64,000 nucleotides of DNA, from assembly GCA_964450955.1 (NCBI GenBank), contig CAYVFI010000022.1, forward strand, positions 1-64,000, given 5' to 3'. Below are positions 1 to 9,091 of the stretch, one piece after another. The DNA comes from CAYNWT01 sp964450955 (lineage in GTDB: Bacteria > Planctomycetota > Planctomycetia > Planctomycetales > Planctomycetaceae). A program made the position numbers and the translations under genes. Numbering within the stretch: the first letter of the stretch is position 1; each line of letters begins with the position of its first letter. The notes under the pieces were generated by a model, which did not search any database, was not told where the DNA came from, and saw only the letters and a list, made by a program, of their open reading frames with translations.

Positions 1-50
1 CTCCCGCGGCTGAGACCGCGACCTCTCCCGCAGGCGGGAGAGGTGACATG
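1..50. repeat. dispersed palindromic hairpin element, copy 1
   Basis: Positions 21-31 and 34-44 form a perfect 11-bp inverted repeat (ACCTCTCCCGC, 2-nt loop, complement). A closely related hairpin in opposite orientation lies at 24791-24814, and both copies continue into a GGTCG-type flank. This copy lies directly beyond the stop of the PSD1 gene on the minus strand, so it may also serve as a 3' end structure, although no T-run follows. It resembles REP-type intergenic palindromes. Confidence 0.55.
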
Positions 51-53
51 CTG

Positions 54-3000
54 TTAGTTTTTGCTGACGGTTTCATCGAGGTTCAAAAGCATGTTGCCGA
101 TTAGGGTCCAAGCTGCGAGATCGGAGACGTTGATGGATTTGTCGGGTTTGCTTTCGCCGTACGATGTGAGTTTCGTGGCGGCGGGTTTGTCGGTGGTGTA
201 GCGGTTCTTGTGAGCTGACAAGGCTTCGGTTGCGATGCGCAGTTCGGTGGTGGTTGGTGGGCGGGAGAGGACGGTTCGCCAGGCCCAGGTTAGACGAGCG
301 TCTGTTGTGGTTCCGCCTTCTTTGATGATGCGGGTTGCGAATTGTCGGGCGGCTTCGACGTGTTGGATGTCGTTCATCAGTTGCAGGGCCTGCAGCGGAG
401 TGTTGCTGCGACTGCGGCGTGAACAGCTTTGTTCGCGGTTGGGGGCGTCGAAGCTGGCCATGAATGGAGGCGGAGCGGTTCGTTTGAAAAACGTGTACAG
501 GCTGCGGCGGTACAGGCCGTCGCCTTTGTCTTGCTTGTAGTAACGCGTGTTGCTGCCACCGAAGGCGACGGGCTCCCAGATGTTTGGCGGCTGATACGGT
601 TTGACGCCTTTGCCGCCGATGGTGGGAACCAGCAGCCCGCTCACAAACAATGCCTGGTCACGCAGTACTTCGCCGTCCAATCGGATGCGGGGGCCGCGAG
701 CCAGCAGGCGGTTCTCCGGGTCGCGGTCGATAAGTTCCTGCGTAACTTTGGAACTTTGCCGGTAGGCGTGACTGGTGACGATGCGTTTTACAAACTGCTT
801 CATGTCCCAGCCGTCTTCCATAAATTCAATGGCCAGGTAGTCCAGCAATTTGGGATGGGTTGGCAGTTCGCCCTGCGTGCCGAAGTCTTCACTGGTCTTT
901 ACCAGCCCGGTCCCGAAGAACTGCTGCCAGAACCGATTGACTGTCACTCGCGCGGTGAGTGGGTGTTGGCCGTCGACAAGCCAGTTGGCGAGATCCAGAC
1001 GGTTGTAAGTTTTCTTTTTCGGTAACGGCGGCAGGAACGCGGGCGTGTTGCGAGTGACGCGTTCGCCTTTTTGATCGTAGGCTCCACGCAGCATCACGAA
1101 GCTTTCCCGCGGCTTAGGCAGGTCGGCCATAACGAAAGTAATCGGTGCGGCTTTTTCGATAGCGTCTTTCTGCGCACGCAGCGGAGCCTTCTCAGCTTCC
1201 AACGCATTCAGAACCGGTCGCGCGCCGGCGTAGGTGTTTCGGAACCATAGCTGTTTGACCAGTTCCAGTTCGTCCGGTTTCCATTTGTCCTTGTTGCGGC
1301 CCTGAAGTTGTCGCTTGAGATGTTCGGGAAGGTCCTTGCGAATCTGTCCGATGGGGCGTTCGGACCAAACCTTCCATGACCACGCGGAATCTGTAGCGGG
1401 GTTGGTTTTGGATTCGATGCCGAGGTGGTCCCAGGTCACGGTTCCGGCGAACTGTGTGAATGCGTAGCCAGTGACTTTGGTTCCTGGTTTCAACCCAACT
1501 TGCCTGGCTGTAAATTCCAGCTTGACCCACTCGCCGGTTTTCGGGATCGGTCCCATGTAGACCTTCTCAGTGGTATTGGGTGCTCCAAAGCCGATCTTCT
1601 CCTGCGCACCCCAGACGGCTCGATTCTTCCACGATGTGGTGTGGAACTGCACCATGATGGATTCGGGCACGTCGGTCGGTTCAAGATAGCAGTGGACGAA
1701 GAACCTTCCGTTGGCCGGAATCGTAAACGGGTTCGCTCCGGCCTGGTAAAAGTCCTGAGCGATTGTCTTGCCCGCTTTTCGTGTCAGAGCCGCATTCCCA
1801 GCGAACACCTGCCCTTTGTCCGTGCCGATAAGGCTTAGTGCCGGCCCACCAGAACTCTGCACGTTGGCTCCGTCCGGAAAAGCATCCTCGAACCAAATGG
1901 ACGTCACCGTTTGCGTTCCGGGCGGCGGGTTTAGCGTGGCTGGATCGATGTAATTCAACTTGGACACGGCGGTATCGATTTTCGCGTCGACGGCGGCTAT
2001 CTGGGCGTCCAGTTCAGCCAGCTTTGTTTTGTCTGCATCAACGGTCAGTTTGAGAATCGGTGGCGTATCGATTTTGTTTCCATCCATCGCCGGGTCTGCG
2101 GCGCTGTGGAAGAAGGCGTACATTGAGTAGTACTCCTTCGTCGAAAGCGGGTCGAACTTGTGGTCGTGGCAGGCGGCGCAACCGGCGGTCAGTCCCATCC
2201 AGACTCCAGCGGTGGTTGATGTGCGATCGACGGCGTAACGGTAGATCCATTCTTCCTGAATGCTGCCGCCTTCGCCGGTGGTCACGTTGCAGCGATTGAA
2301 GCCAGACGCGATAAGCTGGTCCTGAGTCGGTTCCTGCAACTGATCGCCGGCCAGTTGCCAGCGCGTGAAGTCATCGAAGGGGATGTTGTCGTTGATCGCT
2401 CGAACAACCCAATCACGGTATGGCCACATCGAGCGTTCGTTGTCCAGGTGCATGCCGTGCGTGTCGGCGTAGCGAGCCAGGTCCAGCCAGTACCGCGCCA
2501 TGTGTTCGCCGTAGGCCGGGCGGCTCTGTAGTTTTTCGACCAGATTTTCGTACGCGTCTGGCGATGTGTCGGCCACGAACGCATCAACTTCGGTCGGTGT
2601 TGGCGGAAGTCCGGTGAGGTCCAGTGTGACTCTGCGAATCAAAGTTTGTCGGTCGGCAGGTTCAGAAGGCGAAAGCCGTTCTTCGGCGAGCCGCTGTTGG
2701 AGGAACGCATCAATCGCACTTGTCGCGCCATCGATTTTCGGAACCGCGGGTTTGGTTGGCGCGATGAACGACCAGTGGGCTTCGTATTTGGCTCCGGAAT
2801 CGATCCAACGGCGGATGGTGTCTTTTTCGGCGGCGGTTAGTGGTTCGTGAGAATCCGGCGGCGGCATGATGACGTCCGGATCGGACGACGTAATTCGGTT
2901 CCACACTTCACTTGCATTCGCATCACCGGGCACGATTGGACGGGTTCCATCTCGCTCAGCGAAGGCCGCTTCGGCTTCATCCAGCCGCAGTTCGGCTTCG

Positions 3001-3146
3001 CGGTTCTTCGCGTCGAAGCCGTGACACGCAAAGCACTTCGAAGAAAGTATCGGACGAATGTCACGATTGAAGGACGGTTCCTGACCGAACACACCTGCCG
3101 GGACCAGCAACAACAAAAGACAAGCTATCGATCCGTAGGACTTCAT
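54..3146 (-). CDS. PSD1-family planctomycete cytochrome c protein (DUF1549/DUF1553)
   Basis: Secreted protein of 1030 residues. The start at 3146 is preferred over the ATG 18 nt upstream because it gives a clean signal peptide (residues 1-21, cleavage after VFG). Residues 38-42 are CFACH, a haem c attachment site in a PSCyt1-type domain. Next come a DUF1549-like region (about 145-370) containing a second CxxCH (CAACH, 323-327), a middle beta-rich segment, and a C-terminal DUF1553-like region with the RGPRIRLDGE stretch. The family is greatly expanded in planctomycetes and is often found beside sulfatases or DUF1501 proteins; its exact role is not established. No DUF1501 partner follows inside the window, but the gene ends 54 bases from the window edge so the partner could lie just outside. 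Confidence 0.9.
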   Translation of the reverse strand: MKSYGSIACLLLLLVPAGVFGQEPSFNRDIRPILSSKCFACHGFDAKNREAELRLDEAEAAFAERDGTRPIVPGDANASEVWNRITSSDPDVIMPPPDSHEPLTAAEKDTIRRWIDSGAKYEAHWSFIAPTKPAVPKIDGATSAIDAFLQQRLAEERLSPSEPADRQTLIRRVTLDLTGLPPTPTEVDAFVADTSPDAYENLVEKLQSRPAYGEHMARYWLDLARYADTHGMHLDNERSMWPYRDWVVRAINDNIPFDDFTRWQLAGDQLQEPTQDQLIASGFNRCNVTTGEGGSIQEEWIYRYAVDRTSTTAGVWMGLTAGCAACHDHKFDPLSTKEYYSMYAFFHSAADPAMDGNKIDTPPILKLTVDADKTKLAELDAQIAAVDAKIDTAVSKLNYIDPATLNPPPGTQTVTSIWFEDAFPDGANVQSSGGPALSLIGTDKGQVFAGNAALTRKAGKTIAQDFYQAGANPFTIPANGRFFVHCYLEPTDVPESIMVQFHTTSWKNRAVWGAQEKIGFGAPNTTEKVYMGPIPKTGEWVKLEFTARQVGLKPGTKVTGYAFTQFAGTVTWDHLGIESKTNPATDSAWSWKVWSERPIGQIRKDLPEHLKRQLQGRNKDKWKPDELELVKQLWFRNTYAGARPVLNALEAEKAPLRAQKDAIEKAAPITFVMADLPKPRESFVMLRGAYDQKGERVTRNTPAFLPPLPKKKTYNRLDLANWLVDGQHPLTARVTVNRFWQQFFGTGLVKTSEDFGTQGELPTHPKLLDYLAIEFMEDGWDMKQFVKRIVTSHAYRQSSKVTQELIDRDPENRLLARGPRIRLDGEVLRDQALFVSGLLVPTIGGKGVKPYQPPNIWEPVAFGGSNTRYYKQDKGDGLYRRSLYTFFKRTAPPPFMASFDAPNREQSCSRRSRSNTPLQALQLMNDIQHVEAARQFATRIIKEGGTTTDARLTWAWRTVLSRPPTTTELRIATEALSAHKNRYTTDKPAATKLTSYGESKPDKSINVSDLAAWTLIGNMLLNLDETVSKN

Positions 3147-3409
3147 GCAGCGTGTGCCTTCCACATGGTTCCGAAAGCGCGCGTCGTTGACCTGGCGTTC
3201 GGAACCATTCGAGTCATCGTCAACCAGCTTGTGCCGGAAGTTTTGTGAGCCGTCGCAGGGTGAGGCTCAGCGGAGGGCTTAATGATACTCGGAAGTGTGA
3301 CCCTGAATGTAGTGGCTCGTCAGGCTTTCACCGGGCAATCAGAAATTGACTGCGGGAAAACCGGTTCCGAACCGCAGCGGCGACACGCAGGCACGCGGTC
3401 TTCGCAGGG

Positions 3410-4201
3410 TTACTGATAGGTGGATTGTTTGCGCAAACCGTTCGCCAGGTGTCCGGCAGCCGAACCGGCAAGGCGAGCGTAGACGTTTCCGAACGGAAGG
3501 AACGCGCCGATGCTGGCTCCAACGGAACCGCCGTACGATGGGTACAGGATCCGCTGCGTTTCTTCGATGGCTTCTGGGGAACCGACTTCCTTCGACCAGG
3601 CCAGCGATTCTTCCGTGCCAACGGTTTCGCTGACCAGAGACGCGACCGGTAGCAGCTGAGTTGTCGCGTAGGCTCCCGGATAGTTTCTGCGGCGGACATC
3701 GACCGCGTAGCCCGCTTTGGAAACGCCAAGTGATGGAATGTCGGAATACAGATGCAGGCTGTTTGTGAACGGGTTGTACCAGTCTTCGCCAAACAGTCGG
3801 CCGGGAATTAACGTGTACTGCGCGGTCTGCAGCAGACCTGTGGTGTATCGCCAACCGGCCGGGATACGGCGGTTCCTTCGCAGTCGGCTCCATTCACCGA
3901 TCGGATCGTATTGGTTCACTCGAACCAAAACATCCTGCGCGCCGCGTGCTTGCAGGTAGCTGCCGACTTCGTGCACCGTTTGAGGCGACACGGCGTGGTT
4001 GTCGGCTCGCTTGTCCCACAAGGCCAGCTTGGAAGGAATGCCAAGCACCCAACCGGCTTTGTCGATGACGGCATTCGGCCGACCGTAGACGACATGCGGC
4101 CGTGTTCCCGGTGGTGGCGATGGAAGGCCGCTTGATGCGCAGCCGCAAAAGGACACGGTGATCGCAAGAATTAAAACGGCAGGGGCACGCTTGGCAGACA
4201 T
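3410..4201 (-). CDS. putative lipoprotein, function unknown
   Basis: A 263-residue protein with a hydrophobic N-terminus ending in FCGC (Cys19/Cys21), a likely but not textbook lipobox, followed by a Ser/Pro-rich linker. The start at 4201 is chosen because GGAG lies 9 nt upstream; two in-frame ATGs further upstream (4216, 4228) lack a comparable site. The body has the tracts YDPIGEWSRLRRN and NPFTNSLHLYSDIPS and two small-residue-rich stretches near the C-terminus that could be amphipathic or membrane-associated. It contains no motif I can assign to a known enzyme. It stands alone between the PSD1 gene and a 296-bp gene-free stretch. Confidence 0.75.
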   Translation of the reverse strand: MSAKRAPAVLILAITVSFCGCASSGLPSPPPGTRPHVVYGRPNAVIDKAGWVLGIPSKLALWDKRADNHAVSPQTVHEVGSYLQARGAQDVLVRVNQYDPIGEWSRLRRNRRIPAGWRYTTGLLQTAQYTLIPGRLFGEDWYNPFTNSLHLYSDIPSLGVSKAGYAVDVRRRNYPGAYATTQLLPVASLVSETVGTEESLAWSKEVGSPEAIEETQRILYPSYGGSVGASIGAFLPFGNVYARLAGSAAGHLANGLRKQSTYQ

Positions 4202-4497
4202 AATGCTTATCTCCATGAGCCGGAACATAGAGAATTCATCGGCGCCGCGAGTGGTTCTACGGAAGCCTTGCGCGGTTCAGCCAGTGACGTCGGGAACCGC
4301 AAATGAGGCGGTTCGGCAGATTCAGCAAGCAGAACCATAGCCGGTGCGAAGTGGGATACAAATCCGAAACGCGCGCCAGAGAACTCAGCACCCCGCGCGA
4401 CGACTGCGCCAACGAGCGATGGATGGATGCCGGGCGCTACAGCAAAGTCAGACCCGGAGCGGAAGGGGGTACGGCAAAGTCGCTTGCGAGTGACGTT
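4202..4497. other. gene-free stretch
   Basis: About 300 bases with stop codons in all frames and no convincing start. The stretch is rich in GGTTC/GAACC words (for example near 4251, 4274, 4292 and 4310), which recur in several intergenic regions of this window. I see no RNA gene, no T-run terminator and no clear promoter. Confidence 0.4.
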
Positions 4498-4848
4498 CTA
4501 CCCGAAGACCGCGAAGTCGGAATCCGTTTGCGATCCGGCGGCAAGCGGTTGAGGCAACGGCGACGTGATTGAAGGGCTGGCAGGCGAGACCGGTGCGCCG
4601 TGGAGCAGTGGTTTCTTGCGAGGCTTCCGGAACAGTCGTGACAGCGGATTGAGAATCAGGAACCGCAAACTTCGCTTCGCAATGAGTATCAGTTCGAATG
4701 GCCTGACGTACCGAGCGAAACAGTGCTTGCAGTAGGAAGGTCGCATTAAGAACAGGGCGGCAAGGATAGAACCAATGCCGAATTTCGCCTTGTGCAAATG
4801 ACAATCACAGAACCCGCACTTCCAGCGTGTGATTCTCCGTCGTGACAT
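4498..4848 (-). CDS. small cysteine-rich membrane protein, unknown
   Basis: A 116-residue protein (121 if the ATG at 4863 is used; GGAA lies 9 nt before 4848). The N-terminal part has a KCGFCDCH cluster, a hydrophobic stretch (KFGIGSILAALFLMRP) and then SYCKHCFARYV, giving two CxxC-like pairs that could bind zinc. A basic RFLILNPLSRLFRKPRKK segment and a Ser/Pro-rich tail follow. Short proteins of this shape (CxxC, one hydrophobic segment, CxxC near a basic patch) are common in planctomycete genomes but have no assigned role. It overlaps a weaker candidate frame at 4805-5062 on the same strand, which I rejected. Confidence 0.5.
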   Translation of the reverse strand: MSRRRITRWKCGFCDCHLHKAKFGIGSILAALFLMRPSYCKHCFARYVRPFELILIAKRSLRFLILNPLSRLFRKPRKKPLLHGAPVSPASPSITSPLPQPLAAGSQTDSDFAVFG

Positions 4849-5100
4849 AATTTGCAATTCCATTCAGCCTGATGAACACCTGAGTCGCTGAGAATGCAAT
4901 GTCTGTGCCAGTAACGATAATGTCGGTAAAAGTAGGTATTTCATGCGAAGCTGCTGCAATTTGCTGCAGCAATAACCGCCGAAACTCGGGTGCGCTGCCG
5001 CTGTGACCTAACAAACAATCGCTGCATTGGTGTTTTGGAGTAACCGTCAACACCGCTCGCACCAGGTGTTCAGCAGTGGCAGGTGTAGAACATTTGCGGG

Positions 5101-5658
5101 CTAGTCGGCGGGCGGGTTCAGGGATTTGTCGATTTGTTGAGCAAGGATTTCTCGGTGCCGCTGGCTGGATCGCAGGAAGTTTGGCTTTGGGACACTGGCG
5201 CGGTTTGGTGGCGCGTTGTGGTCGGTTGTGAGTTCCGGTTCGTTCACTTCATCAAGGTCGGGCTGTTCGAGCCGATCCAGTGTGGTGAGAAGCCAGATGA
5301 GTTCCTTCCGTTTCAACTGACCGAGTAGCCGTCCTTTATCATCGACGACGGCCATGGAAGATCGGTAGCCTTCTCGGAAGAGGCTGGCCACTGATGCGGC
5401 GGGCGACCATGGGCCGACTGTTTGAAGCGTGCGGGTGATGAGTTCGTCAATTGGTTGGTCGCGAGAGACGCCGCACAACCTGGCCTTGAGGATCTCGTAG
5501 TCGGGGACGATGCCTCGCAGGACGCCGCCGCGGTTCACCACATAGACTTCGGACGAATCGTGTTCCAGTAATGCGATCGCCGCATCGTTCAGTGATGCGT
5601 TTTCGAGTACTGTCGGGACCTGACGGTTCATCAGATCCTGAACGGGAATCTGCGACAT
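5101..5658 (-). CDS. CBS-domain pair protein
   Basis: A 185-residue cytoplasmic protein with two CBS domains: residues 1-60 (DLMNRQVPTVLENASLNDAA, then VYVVNRGGVLRGIVPD) and about 75-130 (ITRTLQTVGPWSP, then MAVVDDKGRLLGQLKRKEL). Tandem CBS domains bind adenine nucleotides and usually regulate a partner domain. This gene encodes only the pair plus a charged, Asn/Pro-rich tail, so it is probably a stand-alone energy-sensing adaptor. The stop is followed by a 237-bp interval without a recognisable gene. The partner protein is not apparent from the neighbours. Confidence 0.85.
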   Translation of the reverse strand: MSQIPVQDLMNRQVPTVLENASLNDAAIALLEHDSSEVYVVNRGGVLRGIVPDYEILKARLCGVSRDQPIDELITRTLQTVGPWSPAASVASLFREGYRSSMAVVDDKGRLLGQLKRKELIWLLTTLDRLEQPDLDEVNEPELTTDHNAPPNRASVPKPNFLRSSQRHREILAQQIDKSLNPPAD

Positions 5659-5832
5659 GAGCAGTGCTTCCGGGCCCGGCTTACGATCTTACCTCTTTGT
5701 CTAAACTTCGGACCCGAAGTGTTTGGTTCTGCGTTGCATTAGCTGGGAACCGATCATTTGCGCGTTCAAACGCGGTTTGTTCATCGGTCTTTGACGATTA
5801 GGTAACACGGGACGTGCCCGCGAACCTCGCGT

Positions 5833-5867
5833 AAAAAAAGGCCCGACAGCATTTGACTGTCGGACCC
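5833..5867 (-). terminator. rho-independent terminator of the Gfo/Idh/MocA gene
   Basis: On the minus strand a 9-bp stem with one G-U pair (GTCCGACAG / CTGTCGGGC) with the hexaloop region TCAAAT is followed by CC and seven T's. It lies 28 bp beyond the stop at 5895. Confidence 0.85.
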
Positions 5868-5894
5868 TTGGTAGGTCAGGCTGACAAAGTGCTG

Positions 5895-7337
5895 TTAAGC
5901 ACCGGCAGCGGCTTTCGCAGGTTCAAGTGACCATCCTTCGCGATATTCGCGGTGGACGAACTTATTGACCGATTCCATGTTGGTGCTGCGAAGGTTCTTC
6001 GCGTCCCATTCAATACGCTGGCCTTCGCCTGCTCGCATCGCAAGGTTGCCAACCAGGATGGTCTCGGTAAGGCGACCGGCGTAGCCGAAGTTGGACATGG
6101 TGCCGGGCTTGTACTCGCCCTTAACCGTGCTGACGAACTCCCATTTCTGCCGTTGGTCTCCACCCGACTTAAACGGGATGCGTGGCAGAGTTTGCTCAGG
6201 CTTGTCCTCGAACTTATCCATGCGGACAAAGTCTTCGTTACCCATCTTGATAAACGATCGGGCACCGTAGTCGTCAGGCGAGAAGATCTGACCTTTGCTA
6301 CCGATAAGAAGCGCGCCGCTGGTCTTCTTTGCACCCGCTTGCTGGGCACGAATCTTGGCGAGTTCTCTTGGTGGAAGTTGCGAGATGATTTCTTCGGCTG
6401 GCAGGTTGCCACCGTCGTACCAGTAGAATTTGGTGGCGACCAGACCTTCGCGTGCCGGGAATTCGAACATCAGGCTTGAGCTGCCTGGGAACGTTTCTCC
6501 TTCAAACAGGCCAGGATTCTTGACTGCGGTGACCGCTACCGGGTCCCACAGTTTGAGAGCCATTACAGGCATGTTTGTGGTGTGGCATGCCATGTCGCCC
6601 AAAGCACCGGTTCCAAAGTCAGCCCAACCACGCCACTTAAAGCTGTGGTAGATGTTCTCTTTGAACGGTCGCATTGGAGCCGGTCCGATCCATGCGTCCC
6701 AGTTGAGGTTCTCGGGGATTGGATCTTCGCCTTTGGGCCGACCGATGCCCTGAGGCCAGACGGGTCGGTTGGACCAGATGTGGACTTCGGCAACATCGCC
6801 AATGGTTCCGGCTTGAATGACTTCAACCGCTTCACGGAGACCGTTCTCTGATGTTCCCTGATTACCCATCTGAGTGATGACGCCGGTTTCAGCAGCGACC
6901 TCACGCATCATACGTGCTTCACGAATAGACCAGGTGAGTGGCTTCTGACAGTAGATGTGCTTCTTCATGCGCATCGCTTTGACGGCGGCGCATGCATGGT
7001 TGTGGTCGGGAGTACTGATGGTCACGATGTCGACTTTGTCACCGAGAGCGTCAAGCATTTCGCGGTAGTCGTCAAACTTCTTCGCATCGGGGAACTCGCG
7101 CCCCTTCTTTGACAGCGTGTTGCCATCGACGTCGCACAAGCCGGCGATTTTGACATCCTGTTCGGCAATGTGGCTGGTATCGCTACCGCCCTTGCCACCA
7201 ACGCCGATGCAGGCAGCCGAAAGCGATTGCAGCGCGCTGGTGTTGGCTTTTGTTTGCGTTTGACCTCCAACCCAGAAGGCCGACCCGAGCGCTGCGCTCT
7301 GGCCCAGGAATGTGCGACGAGAAGATTTGCGAGTCAT
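5895..7337 (-). CDS. Tat-exported Gfo/Idh/MocA family oxidoreductase
   Basis: A 480-residue protein. The start at 7337 is chosen because it yields a twin-arginine signal (KSSRRTFLGQSAALGSAFWVGG); the longest frame adds 27 residues of implausible leader. The N-terminal Rossmann domain shows GVGGKGGSD and the CDVDG acidic segment for NAD(P) binding. STPDHNHACAA and KHIYCQKPLTWS (the EKP-like motif with Gln for Glu) are typical of the family's catalytic region. The C-terminal half is the alpha/beta dimerisation domain. These periplasmic homologues are numerous in planctomycetes and are thought to act on sugars or inositol derivatives; the substrate is unknown. It is a single gene with its own terminator. 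Confidence 0.92.
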   Translation of the reverse strand: MTRKSSRRTFLGQSAALGSAFWVGGQTQTKANTSALQSLSAACIGVGGKGGSDTSHIAEQDVKIAGLCDVDGNTLSKKGREFPDAKKFDDYREMLDALGDKVDIVTISTPDHNHACAAVKAMRMKKHIYCQKPLTWSIREARMMREVAAETGVITQMGNQGTSENGLREAVEVIQAGTIGDVAEVHIWSNRPVWPQGIGRPKGEDPIPENLNWDAWIGPAPMRPFKENIYHSFKWRGWADFGTGALGDMACHTTNMPVMALKLWDPVAVTAVKNPGLFEGETFPGSSSLMFEFPAREGLVATKFYWYDGGNLPAEEIISQLPPRELAKIRAQQAGAKKTSGALLIGSKGQIFSPDDYGARSFIKMGNEDFVRMDKFEDKPEQTLPRIPFKSGGDQRQKWEFVSTVKGEYKPGTMSNFGYAGRLTETILVGNLAMRAGEGQRIEWDAKNLRSTNMESVNKFVHREYREGWSLEPAKAAAGA

Positions 7338-7565
7338 GAGCAAAGAGTTCCTATAGCAAGGAATAAAGACCAGGCGGTGGGGCCTCTGAAGTCTGGCTAT
7401 CGGACTTGGCGGAGGCACGCCTGTGTCGAAGGTCGTAAATCAGGTTGGATTTCCCGAGACGATTAGACAACGATACTAACGCTGGGAAAAACGACAGACA
7501 ACCAGTGACTCAACGTTCAACAAGATGGCGACAGGCAAATGATCGCCCATAGGAGCTGAAACAAC

Positions 7566-8867
7566 ATGTTATTTCGATCACCAATGGTATTGGCCATTTT
7601 CGCAATGCTGTTGTTTGCAAGTGGTTGCGGCAAAGGTGCTACTGACACATCTGGAAAAGGGAAAACCAAGAAACCCCTGCCTCCAGCGGCTCCTGACGAC
7701 GCTGCAGCAGTGACTGCTCTGACGGAAGCCGGGTTCATTGTAAAGAGAAACGCCGCCGGCATGGTGGAAGAAGCCTCAATGGCGGCTCAGGAAGACATTT
7801 CTGATCTGCTGGCGAAAATTGGCGGCATGCCGAGCCTCAGGAAGCTCACGTTTACCGGCCCCGGTATTACTGACAAGGGAATGGAGAACCTGGCCAAGCT
7901 GACTCGCCTTGAGCGACTGAACCTGACGGATTCGGCCGCGGGTGACGAAACGCTCAAGGCCGTCGCAGGACTTCCCAACCTGCAAGCCTTGTTCATCCGC
8001 CGCACATCGGTAACAGACAGCGGACTGGCATTGTTGACCGGAATGAAAAAGTTGCGAGCGATCGATTTGCGTAACAGCAACATCACCGACGCAGGGCTGG
8101 ACCATTTGGCTCAAGTTAAAACACTAAGTGACATTCAGCTTGAGAAGGCGAACGTCACCGATGCTGGTGTAGTGAAGCTGAAGGGACTTCCGTTGAAGTC
8201 AATCAACGTAAATTACTGCACGACAGTCAGCGATGTTGGCCTGCTTGCTCTTTGTGAGATACCAACACTGGAAGCCATCCAGATGGACTCCACGAAGATC
8301 TCCAATGCGGGCATGGCGTCAATCGGGAATCTGAAGAAGCTAAAGCGGCTCCGAATCCGCGACACAGATGTCACCGGAGAAGGCTTTGCACACCTGGCGA
8401 CTTTGACTGGTCTTGAGCGTTTGGAGCTTCGAGGAACCTCATTGGATGACGCGGGCCTGAAAACGATCAGCCAATTGCCCAACGTGACGTATCTGGATGT
8501 CAGTGAGTGCCGACTTGTGTCTGCCGAAGGTCTTGGCGTCATCAAATCGCTGACCGGTCTGACCTACCTCGGCTTGTGGGAAACAAAGACCAGCGATGTC
8601 GCGTTCACTCAGTTTGGCGGTCTGACTTCGCTTAAGGAACTGAACCTGGATTCCACTTCCGTGACCGACGAAAGCGTCCCCACGTTGATGAAGTTCACCA
8701 AATTGGAAAAGCTAAATCTGCGTGGCTGCCAGTTGGAAGATGGCTTCGCAAAAGTTGCCACGTTGCCGAACCTGAAGTGGCTGAATGTGGCCAACACAAG
8801 CATTGACTATGACATCATCGATGAACTCGCTGAGTCTCGAAAAGACCTTGAAATCGTTGATTTCTAG
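7566..8867 (+). CDS. leucine-rich-repeat lipoprotein
   Basis: A 433-residue lipoprotein. Residues 1-21 form a signal peptide ending in the lipobox ASGC (Cys21). After a short Lys/Pro linker the protein consists of about thirteen 23-24-residue leucine-rich repeats of the type seen in ribonuclease-inhibitor-like or GALA proteins (L..L.L..T.ITDAGL..L), running from about residue 85 to the C-terminus. There is no catalytic domain. Such repeats give a curved binding surface, so a periplasmic or surface protein-protein interaction role is inferred. It is transcribed divergently from the Gfo/Idh/MocA gene, with 228 bp between the starts. Confidence 0.88.
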   Translation: MLFRSPMVLAIFAMLLFASGCGKGATDTSGKGKTKKPLPPAAPDDAAAVTALTEAGFIVKRNAAGMVEEASMAAQEDISDLLAKIGGMPSLRKLTFTGPGITDKGMENLAKLTRLERLNLTDSAAGDETLKAVAGLPNLQALFIRRTSVTDSGLALLTGMKKLRAIDLRNSNITDAGLDHLAQVKTLSDIQLEKANVTDAGVVKLKGLPLKSINVNYCTTVSDVGLLALCEIPTLEAIQMDSTKISNAGMASIGNLKKLKRLRIRDTDVTGEGFAHLATLTGLERLELRGTSLDDAGLKTISQLPNVTYLDVSECRLVSAEGLGVIKSLTGLTYLGLWETKTSDVAFTQFGGLTSLKELNLDSTSVTDESVPTLMKFTKLEKLNLRGCQLEDGFAKVATLPNLKWLNVANTSIDYDIIDELAESRKDLEIVDF

Positions 8868-8905
8868 GCTGCAACGTCGACAGCAGAACTAAACTAAATT
8901 GAACC

Positions 8906-8968
8906 ATCGCCAACGCCTGGCTCTTCGGCAGATACTGCAGAAGTCAGGCGTTGCTTTGAAATGGCGAT
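8906..8968 (+). terminator. possible bipartite hairpin after the LRR gene
   Basis: Nested inverted repeats: AACGCCTG (8912-8919) with CAGGCGTT (8945-8952), and ATCGCC (8906-8911) with GGCGAT (8963-8968). A short GCTTTG follows the inner stem, so the T-run is weak. It lies 38 bp after the stop at 8867. Confidence 0.4.
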
Positions 8969-9091
8969 TGCATTTGATGTCTGAAGTGGGCTGACACGCG
9001 TTCCAACGAACCGATCGTGGCAGCTATTTTGCGGGCTCAAGGCCCGTGTGGTTCGGGCTCTGTTGCGTTCCCCGTTTCAGGATCCCAGGTC

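Noticed and set aside
4805..5062. 85-codon minus-strand frame between the CBS gene and the small cysteine-rich protein
   Set aside because: It overlaps the better supported gene by 44-59 bases (depending on its start), has no domain, no clear ribosome site and atypical composition.
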